A stretch of 64,000 bases of DNA from NCBI RefSeq assembly GCF_041381155.1, contig NC_091149.1:9440609-9504608 (forward strand), read 5' to 3'. Both the position numbers and the translations under genes were made by a program. Positions 47,501-59,500 of the stretch are shown here, in pieces; position 1 is the stretch's first letter; every line of letters begins with the position of its first letter. The DNA is from Argopecten irradians. Lineage: Eukaryota > Mollusca > Bivalvia > Pectinida > Pectinidae. A model generated the notes under the pieces. That model did no database searches and was not told the DNA's origin. It saw nothing but the letters and a program-made list of their open reading frames with translations.

Positions 47501-50500
47501 AAGGTAGAGATATATAAATGATATAATAGATACTATACTGCGTCGTGGGATAAACTCAACGAATGCAGCAAACTGGCAAAGGTAGAGATATATAAATGAT
47601 ATAATAGATACTATACTGCCTCGCAGGATAAACTCAATGAATGTAGCAAACTGGCAAAGGTAGAGATATATAAATGATTTATCCTGCAACTGTCCCACAT
47701 ACTGACCGATAAACTACTGCCGGATAAACTTGTGCTTTATCCGTCGATACGATATGCTTTATCCGTCAATACGATCACGTGAATTTGTTCCATATCTGAC
47801 GGAACTTTTTCTAACTTGACTCAGAACTTGAACCTTCCGGTGAATGAAACGTCATTCAGTCCCGCTAAAACGTGACGTCACAATTCATCGACGAATGACG
47901 TCATTTTTACGATATTGAAAATTTCGAAATGGCGGTGTCGTCTTTTTCTTGGCTCATGACAAAGGGTATGTATTGTATAAGGTAATTCTTTAATGGGTAT
48001 TGGTCGTTATTTGAGTATTTTCATTTCCTTTCAGTGATATATCAACCATGAATAGCATTACGGTTACTGTTTGTGAATGCGCTTATTTATTTTCCACGGC
48101 AGTAAAAAAGGAGTACACTCTCATTCGGTTATGTGAATGAATCTTTACCTCCGCATCAAGAAGCGTCTCGCTTCGAGCGAAAAAAGTAAGGAACTGTCAA
48201 TTTGCTTTTGTTTTGAAAGCCATAATGGTTGCAGGATAAACATAATACACGGTTAGTATCTTTACAATACAAGTTTTATTTTGGTGCTCGACACGGAAAG
48301 CCGAGATGACTCGGCAAAGCCTCGTCATCTCGGCTTTCCTAAGTCTCGCACCAAAATAAACCCTGTATTGTAAGATACTAACCGTGTATTCTCTATATAA
48401 TAGATACTATACTGCGTCACAGGATAAACTCAACGAATGCAGCAAACTGGCAAAGGTAGGGATATATAAATGATATAATAGATACTATACTGCCTCGCAG
48501 GATAAACTCAACGAATGCAGCAAACTGGCAAAGGTAGGGATATATAAATGATATAATAGATACTATACTGCCAGCAGGATAAACTCAACGAATGCAGCAA
48601 ACTGGCAAAGGTAGGGATATATAAATGATATAATAGATACTATACAGCGTCGCGGGATAAACTCAACGAATGCAGCAAACTGGCAAAGGTAGGGATATAT
48701 AAATGATATAATAGATACTATACTGCGTCGCGGGATAAACTCAATGAATGCAGCAAACTGGCAAAGGTAGAGATATATAAATGATATAATAGATACTATA
48801 CAGCGTCGCGGGATAAACTCAACGAATGCAGCAAACTGGCAAATTAAGGTAGGGATATATAAATGATATAATAGATACTATACTGCGTCGCGGGATAAAC
48901 TCAACGAATGCAGCAAACTGGCAAAGGTAGGGATATATAAATGATATAATAGATACTATACAGCGTCGCGGGATAAACTCAACGAATGCAGCAAACTGGC
49001 AAAGGTAGGGATATATAAATGATATAATAGATACTATACTGCGTCGCAGGATAAACTCAACGAATGCAGCAAACTGGCAAAGGTAGGGATATATAAATGA
49101 TATAATAGATACTATACTGCCTCGCAGGATAAACTCAACGAATGTAGCAAACTGGCAAAGGTAGGGATATATAAATGATATAATAGATACTATACTGCCT
49201 CGCAGGATAAACTCAACGAATGCAGCAAACTGGCAAAGGTAGAGATATATAAATGATATAATAGATACTATACTGCCTCGCAGGATAAACTCAACGAATG
49301 CAGCAAACTGGCAAAGGTAGGGATATATAAATGATATAATAGATACTATACTGCCTCGCAGGATAAACTCAACGAATGCAGCAAACTGGCAAAGGTAGGG
49401 ATATATAAATGATATAATAGATACTATACTGCGTCGCAGGATAAACTCAATGAATGCAGCAAACTGGCAAAGGTAGGGATATATAAATGATATAATAGAT
49501 ACTATACTGCGTCGCGGGATAAACTCAACGAATGCAGCAAACTGGCAAAGGTAGGGATATATAAATGATGTTATAATAGATAGGCAATTGACCCATTATT
49601 GACAATAGTAATTCTAGTGATGAGACCAATGTCTAAATAGTGAATTTATAGATAGTCAATTGGCTGATGAAAGTAGCAAACTGGCAAAAGGAATTCTTGT
49701 GATGAAATCAGAGCTTAAGTAATGTTATAAGACTTATAACATTATAAGTCTTATAACCTAATGTTAGTCCATTGTCTGATAATTGCTTTTCTGTTATGAG
49801 TACGGGTTGGAGCAACTGCGGAATAGGTTTTTCTCTTACCCTGGACAGGAATATCCGCAATTTTACTAGTGTGGGATTATCTATCTCACCCTAGGGTAAA
49901 GACAAGCTACACGAGATTTTTGCACATGCTCACATAGGGTAAGAGAAAAAGAATCATTCACTCTCTTTGGGGTTAGACAGGATATCTTAAGCCTCAGGAT
50001 AAGATTCTTAGATGTCACACACTCGGCACAGCCTCAGGTTGAGATTCCCCTGTCTCACCGGTGAACGATTCTATCAATCCTGGTGTGAAATATTTATCTT
50101 GGCTATTAGGATTTATAGGATCTTAAATGATAGATTTCCAAATTGTAGATTTTCATTTGCTAGTATGAATATCATCCAAACATCTGTTTTGTTTCAGAAT
50201 GAAGGCCAGGACATCCAAGAGTCTCTGAGGTTTACCAACGACGTTGTCACAGCCAAGTAAGTGATTACGTTTCTATAATTGTAACCCAACTTTCTTTTGT
50301 GGCTATAAATAACGTATTTGCCCCAATTAGCGCCCATGTCCCTATAAACGGCCCTCCCCCTTTTTGAGACCTCGATTTCAATTGCCCACGCATAAAGAAA
50401 GACCAAATCTACACATAACTGTATAGATTTGCAATAATTAAGTCTTATTAGCACCTTTTCCATTTTTTAAATACCCTGGGCGCTTATTGGGTAGAATACA

Positions 50501-53500
50501 GTATCTGTGATCGTGTATTTGTGAAAGTCAATCGCAAGTAATTTACAGTTTGCATCCTTCTGTTAGTACAAAAACATTAAATAAAATCTATCAAACAAGG
50601 CTTTAAAAATGTGTATTAGTTCAACGCTTACTTTCGTAATTTAGAAAATGAAATCCAAATTGGTGAAAAAAACATAGCAGGGATGTATACCTTCCAAATA
50701 GAAAGGTCGAGTCTAAAATGACTGAAATCCTGATCGAACAATGCTGAGAATAATTTTCAACAATATTCTGTCAGAATGTACTCTGATATGTATTCCCTAA
50801 AAACCAAATAAATAAAATATGTGGCAGTTCCAGTGCAAAAGAAACAATTTTTTTAGTGTAATGTTCTGGAAAATGCCTTCAGTAGTATATTTCAGTAAGA
50901 TAACACGATATATACTGTACAGTTTAACAGAAAAAGTTCTGCTCTTTCACAAGGAGAATAAAAGGAATGTTTTTAATTCTTCTAGAAAACACATCCAAGA
51001 ATGTTTCAAGTTGTTGGCTATATATTGAACATTAAAATCTAAGACAAATAATGTTATTTTATACTGAATTTGTCACATCAATGTGTTTCACTTCAGTACT
51101 TTCAATACTTTGATTCTCTGTTGCAGGTTTACCCAGTCTAAAAAAGACAATGACTTTGTTTACCATGAGAAAGTGCCAGCATTGGATACGCTGCCAGAGG
51201 TCAAAGGTTAGAACCTTATCCAATCATAAAATGTTATCTTTAAAAAGGTTATCCATCATTACACACCATATAGCCAGTTATTCATGCATGTCAATTTTTT
51301 AGGGATTTTATTTTATCAAAAAAAAAGATATTTTAGCAAGTTCAAATATATGATTCAACCATTTCTCCATATTTCGTGAGTAAAATTTCCATCATTTTCC
51401 TTGATGTTGCATGAAGTAATTCCAAGATGATTTGAATCAAAGGCTTTGTTTTACTTTGTACAGTGTTTAAAGATGCTCCACCGCTGACAAATGGTATTTG
51501 TTCACTATCAAAAACAGAAGCAGACGATTTAGTATTTTTCTTCAGTTACAAAAGTTACTTACTTTACATCATTACCACCATTGAAAAGTTTGAGCTTCTA
51601 ATTTTACTTCAAGTTGAAAATATGAAAAATAATTAATTGCATCCCGAAAAAATTCCGTGGCACTATATTCTATATGAAATGAAGTACTGATTGCGCATGA
51701 ACCAAAGGCGAAAGAAATTATTTTATATTATTTTTTGTGTTAATTAGGCATAAATATACACGATTAAACACAAATTATTGTTCGAATGATGAATATGATT
51801 TATGCTCTGTCGGCGGTGGAGTGTTTAAATAATTCTTATTAGTAATATTGTTCATGCATCATTCTTATAAAAGATATAATTATTTTTATTACAGGAGCCT
51901 CATTAGTGAAAGGAATCCCATTCAATCCTAACGACCCTGAAGTGTCCGGACCGGATATTTTTCAGAAATTGGTTCCTATGAAGGCCCATGAGGCTTCCTC
52001 ATTATACAGGTATGTATATAAAGCAATGATTGAAAAAAATAATGCTAGTTTGGGACAAAATGTACATGTCTAGACAGTCTTGCTTCTTTCTTTTGGTCTC
52101 TTTGTGTTTTATCATTATTGTGTTCTTATAAAAGCCTGCAACCTTTCTGAAACAAAAACTAATAATTTCAATTAATATTCAAATAAATTAACAACAATAA
52201 TAAAATCAGAAAAAATTACTTCAATGATCTAACATGAGGTTACTACCACAAGCAAATACAATATTCCCTACCTAATATATGTTAACAACGAAGATTGATT
52301 TCGTTGGTTTGCAATCTGACGCAGTGATTGTCAACTAATGAATTCAAAACAAAGGACTAGATATGGTAAGGGTCATCTATGGCCCCCAAATCCGCTATTT
52401 TTCAAAGTCTGTTATTTTAAGATGTTATTCTTGCATTTCAAATATTAACTACATACCGGATATATTTGATAGTGCTATAAGGTAATATAGCAGTTCTAGT
52501 TGCCATGGCAACCATTTTATTATGCATAAATTATGCAAAATGTGAAAATTTCATCAAATTGGCATTTTTTATGCAGTTTTTCATCTAGTTAACATAGAGC
52601 GCATTCTAGAACAAACTTTATATTTCTCGAAATGATGTATTTTTCGAGTCTGCTAATTCTCTTAAAATATAAAGTTTGTTCTAGAATGCGCTCTATTGCT
52701 TTTAAAAGAAAAACTATCAAAATATATGCCAAAATTGACAAAATTTTCAAATTTGCATAATTTATGCAAAGTTACCATGGTTATATAGCAAAAACATACT
52801 TTCTGTCAACAAAAACATCATTAAGTTTTTATCAGGGGTGTATTCAATATTTCAAATGCGGAAACTTAATTTCTAAATACTTAATTTAAAATTTGGTAGA
52901 TTTAGGGGCCAAAAAGAGCCATTATCATATCTAGTCCTTTGCAAAGATCAACATTTGAAATGAAATTTCTATCAATATAAATGATGAAGATGTTAATTTT
53001 CAGATATAAACTTTCATAGATTTACTTCAATTTGCGAAATTTGTAAATTGCATGCGAAAGAAAGTTTGTTTACAGTATATTGTTAGTGAGGGTATATATG
53101 TAGATATGTAAATTCGTGTAGGTCACTTTTACACACATTTTTCTATGTTATATAGAATATTGTGAGTAAGGGTACATAGATTTATACAGTGGAACCCACT
53201 TAATTGGTTATATTGAAACACTGCTTGATATGAAATGAATTTAATCCCTGATTATACATATTCATTGTCTTTCTTCTTGGTTATATTGAAATTTGGGTAA
53301 ATTGAAAAGATTTTCCATTTCCTGTGGAATTAACTAAAACCAGGATCCACTGTACATGTATGTGTGTAGGTCTCTTTTGCACATCTTTGTATATGACTTG
53401 ATTATTATATACATTAATACTGAATAAAACATTCCCGTATCTTGTATTACAGCGAGGAAAAGGCAAGGCTTCTCCGAAAAGTTGGTGTTGACATTGAGGC

Positions 53501-56500
53501 CAAGAACGAACATCTCATGTAAGATTTACGTTTTCTGATACACAGCTCTCACTATTCAGTCTTTTTATATTACAGAGTTATCTCCCTTGCAGAAAGGTAT
53601 CAATTGTTTCGTAATTATTTTTTAGCTGAACTCACATCGTTTTCCCTGAAAAATATGACATTTCCGCTTGCAAACGTCGTCACAATCAATACCTATCCAC
53701 AAAGGCAGATAACTCTTTAATATGCACATACAGAATATATGTCTGTTTGTTTTATGTTTCTCTCTAGTCAAACAGAAACTGAACTCTTAACATGTCAGAA
53801 AAATCATTTATGTTTAAGGAGCATTTAATATCCCTTTCTTAAGAATGTAGTCTCATGCTAAGGGAGACAGGTCATGATTTTTTCATACAGACGCTTGAGT
53901 TATGACAGTGACCCAAGCTCTTCAAGCATTTGAATGACCGCGATTTGATTAACACCCCCTTTTCTGAAGTTTGAATTTATGAATAAATTATTTTATTAGT
54001 TTTAAAAAATAACAACACAAATAATCCTATCAATCTTAAATTGCTATTTTATGGTAAATATGTATTGCTTAAACATTGTTAATTATTTTAAAACTAAAAC
54101 TATTGACATCTAGGCTATATTGTAGCAGAAAATTCTGCAGTGAATGTATAAAAAGTATATATAATAGGGGAGATAACTCTATTGTGAATCCCGTCTTTTT
54201 CAATGAAAAATGAAGGTTTTTTGGTGCTAAAAATGCTCTATCTTGACAAATTGTGGTTCAATTTTCTTGAAAATTGACTGATTAAAAGCAACTTTGTCAC
54301 TTTTTAGTCTGTTATTTTTCTATAAAAATTGAACTTCACAATTTTGATTTATTTTCATTTTGGTGAGAATGTTTTAGGTAATTTACTTGCGTCTTTTTTA
54401 CCTAATTTCCTCCAAAAATGATCACTAGAAATTAATTATAATGAGAAGTAAAGCATTTTTTTTTTTAAAAAAAGGATTGATATATATCACGTCAATTAAA
54501 CAATATATATATTGTAGAACATTTTGTTAATTATTTTCATTTACAGGGCGGATTTAGTACAGACTAATGCTGTTTTTTCATGTGCAGAATCTACTCAAAA
54601 ATGGCAAATTTGAATATTTATTTAGAAAAAATAGATGGTTCAATTTCTTCGAAACTTTGACAGAAGATGCATAACAACATATTTACTTCATAAATCAAAT
54701 ATGAAAAATATTGAACTACAAGAAAATTTTGGGGAATGTGAGACTACCACCTTAAACTTTCAAAATCACTCTTCTCAATTAAGAAGCTGCCTTACTTGTA
54801 CATAATTACAATACATTAAATGAATAATTTTTAACCAATATCATATAAATTAAAACGATATTTGATGGAAAAATCATCAAAACTTTATGAAGCATTACAC
54901 AAAACTCTGACTAAAAATTATTCTTTATTCTGAACTGTTATGTTGTGATGAAATAATGTTATCACTAGAAAAAATAGCTCTTTTAATGAGGGCTGATGTG
55001 TTTTCCCAATTAATTTGATGATGATATTTTCTATGCAGTCAGTTCATGTCGTCACTCCAACTAGACCAGGCCCAGTTAACTAATGAACAGGAACGCCTGC
55101 CGCAGCAGTTACTAGAGAAGTGTGCAGCCATCAGCGTCCGTACTAACGCCATCAAGGACTTGGTCGACTCCATGGGAGGTAAGGCATAAAGGAAACAACT
55201 ACAGTCATATCTGTCTATAAAGACCTCCATAGGGACAGAGAAAAACTGGTCTTTGAAGCCAGGTGGTCTTTATACACAGGTTGAATTGCGTTGAAAATAG
55301 TCATTAAGGAGGTAGTCTTTATATAGAGGTGGTTATTATACACAGGTTATATTGTGTTGAAATTTAGTCAATAATGGGACCCAAAAGAAATGGTCCTATG
55401 AGGCAGGTGATCTTTATATAGAGGTGGTTATTATACACAGGTTATATTGTGTTGATATTTAGTCAATAATGGGACCCAAAGGAAGTGGTCCTATGAGGCA
55501 GGTGGTCTTTATACAGAGGTGGTTATTATACATAGGTTATATTGTGTTGATATTTAGTCAATAATGGGATCCAAAAGAAGTGGTCCTATGAGGCAGGTGG
55601 TCTTTATACAGAGGTGGTTATTATACATAGGTTATATTGTGTTGATATTTAGTCAATAATGGGACCCAAAAGAAGTGGTCCTATGAGGCAGGTGGTCTTT
55701 ATATAGAGGTGGTTATTATACACAGGTTATATTGTGTTGATATTTAGTCAATAATGGGACCCAAAGGAAGTGGTCCTATGAGGCAGGTGGTCTTTATATA
55801 GAGGTGGTTATTATACACAGGTTATATTGTGTTGATATTTAGTCAATAATGGGACCCAAGGAAGTGGTCCTATGAGGCAGGTGGTCTTTATATAGAGGTG
55901 GTTATTATACACAGATTATATTGTGTTGATATTTAGTCAATAATGGGATCCAAAAGAAGTGGTCCTATGAGGCAGGTGGTCTTTATATAGAGGTGGTTAT
56001 TATACACAGATTATATTGTGTTGATATTTAGTCAATAATGGGACCCAAGGAAGTGGTCCTATTAAGCAGGTGGTCTTTATATAGAGGTGGTCACTAAGGC
56101 AGGTTTTACTGTACAGTAAAGCCTGCCTAATGACTGACTCTATGTAAAGGCCACCCAGTTAATAATAGGACCACTTTCTCAGTCCCAAATGGTCAATTTC
56201 AACACAATTTGACCTGTGTATAAAAACTACATGGCTATAAAGACCTTTCTTTTGGTCCCATGGGCGGTCTTTATAGACAGGTTTGGCTATATCAAAACAC
56301 ATCAAAAAGCATCCAACAAAGTAGTTAAAATCCTGAAAATTTCTCCCAACTGCAAAAATAACCAAGTACAAAGTGTATATGATACCATATACACGGGTAT
56401 TTTTACTGGTCATAATTGTAGCAATTTGGAATAATGTGAAAAAGGGTATATATAGATTTTCCATTTCTTAATTCTCTACAGATCCATTTTTGCATCCATA

Positions 56501-59500
56501 GCAATGTGTAGTGAAATTATCAATCTAATTAAAATAAGATCTCAGGATAACCCGATGACTTGGGTGTGGTTGATTCTCTCGGAAGTATAAACAGCTTCAA
56601 ACTACCTATTGTATGTCCGCAATGTTACAATTCTGGGCCAGAGGTCATGCTAAGGTGACCCCGATCGGGGCATCGTTAGATCTTGTATTGGAGCGTAATG
56701 TAGAGCATTGTAGTGGAGCGGAATTACAAGTCTGATTTCAATTAGATTGTGAAATTATCAACCCCAGGGATAATAACCTATATATGCTTTATATACTTTT
56801 GATTGTGATTAAGATGATGGTTTTAGTAATATTTCATGTAAGAAATTGATATACTATTTCACCCAAACTACATCTGCTCTCTTTAGTGGAGGTAAGAAAA
56901 GTAATTCTGCTTTTGCATATTACAGAGTTAGCTCCCTTCCCAGTAGGTATCAATTATTTTGTTTTCCGAGCGGTGTCAAATGTTAAGTTGTTGTTTTTTT
57001 CCAGCTGTATCTAACGTCGCCACTGAAGTGGATTGTGCCATAAGGGAAATAAACCAACTATTACAGGAGGATACAGAGGCAGAGGAAGAGTTTGAGGTAG
57101 GTCAGAGGTCATAGGTAGGGTCAGAGGTTACTTACTACACGTCAGAGGTCATGAAATATATATAATATAAACTTCATTCAGTTTACATTAATTGTGAAAC
57201 AAGTTATACAATTTATACAAATCACTCTCGATGGCCCACATAAAAAGGATCATTTCTAACAGGTCGAAGGTCATACATTATTAATCATAAGAGATATAGT
57301 AAAACTACATAAGATACTGTGAAAGTAAAGTTATTTGTGTTGTGGAAATTTTGGTTAATTTCACTTTTATAAAATCTTTCTGAACTACATCCAAAGTGGG
57401 AACATACTACAAAATTTTTTTTTACATCGAAATAACTTTACTGTTGATGCACAACTGTTTACACTACAAAACATAACAAAATGATGCCAGTTGACTTTTT
57501 GTTTTTTGTTTCTTGATGTTTTGTTTTTGTTTTTTTTGTTTGTTTTAGAAACAGTTCGGGAAGCGATCACCTAATACAATGTTACCAGGGATTAAAAAGG
57601 AATGTGACCTCTATGAGGAAGGTCACAAGAAAGGGAGCCAATCAAACAGTGACTTGCATAGAGCAATGAATGCACATGTGGCTAACCTAAAGTTACTGAG
57701 TTCTCCTTTGGAGGAGATCCAAAAAGCTCTCCCCTCATTGGATAAGGAGAAAAGTAAGTATAAACTTTGGAGGAGATCAAGAAAGCTCCCCCCTCATTGG
57801 ATAAGAAAAAGAGTAAGTATAAACTTTGGAGGAGATCCAGAAAGCTCTCCCCTCATTGGATAAGGAAAAGAGTAAGTATAAACTTTGGAGGAGATACAGA
57901 AAGCTCTCCCCTCATTGGATAAGGAAAAGAGTAAGTATAAACTTTGGGGGGGATCCAGAAAGCTCTTCCCTCATTGGATAAGGAGATCCAGAAAGCTCTC
58001 CCCTCATTGGATAAGGAAAAGAGTAAGTATAAACTTGAGAAGAGTAAAGTTTATCAATACAACAATGTTTTGTGTAAGCCCTATTAGAATTGCTAGCTGT
58101 TCTTCATGTTATTTTTATTATTATTTTTCCATCCGTAATTGTTTTATTTAAATCCATCAAAAGCTTACGGTCTAGCCGGTTATTTTTAGCAGTGATGATA
58201 TTTTTGCATTTTCGCAAGACATTGTCTTGATCACAAAAATTTGACCTGTGAAATATTGAGACATTATTAAATTGAAATTATTAATCCTGAACTTTAGATC
58301 ACAAAAATTAAAAGCTTAGTGTCGTTTGTAGATCCAGAGGATGATGCTGTGGTTAAAGAGCTACAGCGTCTACTGAGTAAGGTGGACGAGATGAAGGCCC
58401 AGCGTACACATCTGGAAGGGGAGCTCCGTGACCAGATAAAAAACGACGACATCACCAGTGTCATAGTAACACAAGAGGAAACCAATAAAGAGGTACGATT
58501 ACTGATGTAATGTAAAATTGACGACATTACCAGTGTCATAGTGACACAGGAGGAAACCAGTAAAGAGGTACAATTACTGATGTAATGTAAAAATGACGAC
58601 ATTACCAGTGTCATAGTGACACAGGAGGAAACCAATAAAGAGGTACGATTACTGATGTAATGTAAAATTGACGACATTACCAGTGTCATAGTGACACAGG
58701 AGGAAACCAGTAAAGAGGTACAATTACTGATGTAATGTAAAAATGACGACATTACCAGTGTCATAGTGACACAGGAGGAAACCAATAAAGAGGTACGGTT
58801 ACTGATGTAATGTAAAAATAACGACATTACCAGTGTCATAGTGACACATAAGGAAACCAATAAAGAGGTACGGTTACTGATGTAATGTAAAAATGACGAC
58901 ATTACCAGTGTCATAGTGACACAGGAAACCAATAAAGAGGTACGATTACTGATGTAATGTAAAAGTTAATTTGTCATTAATATAAGCAGTTATCATGTTC
59001 AAAGAAACACAGATCTGTGGTAAATACTTTGGAACTGCCCAACATGGGCTTAGAAAGAGTGAACAAGTGATAAAGGGGAATCTACAGTCTAACCCAAACT
59101 CAGAAAGTACAAAAAACCTGTTTTATACAAGTGGAATTGAAATCCTCTCCAAATTACATTCAATGTCCTTGTATTTATTACCAGTTAGTATGAATTCCTT
59201 TATACGAAAATCTCCATAATACATAATGATATTTGAGTCCTTTGGGCCCTTTTTTGTGTTATTTTAATCGCACATAATGTGAAGTGATAAAACCAGGTAA
59301 GTTTTGATAATTGATTACTGTCGTGTGTTAACACATGCACTCAAATTTTGCATTAAGATGAAAGCGATGAAAAATGTTCAATAAAACAATAGTATATCAC
59401 AGGGCAAAGTCTCATATTGTTTCTTTTTTGGTTTTTGCTGTACAAATGTTAACCCACCTAGGACGAAACCCAAATAATATGAAAAGATTTCAAGGTCCCA

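Noticed and set aside
46654..47698. Long minus-strand open frames (125 and 185 codons) with 26-residue repeats
   Set aside because: They are read antisense through the 78-bp array; 78 is divisible by three, so an accidental open phase repeats. No start context, splice sites or family match.
55230..56110. A fifth exon-derived array
   Set aside because: The 95-bp units in intron 12 share no sequence with exon 12 and begin about 50 bp after the donor, so it is an ordinary intronic satellite.
58294..58932. Minus-strand 212-codon frame with 25-residue repeats
   Set aside because: Same effect from the 75-bp exon-15 array, antisense to a real exon.
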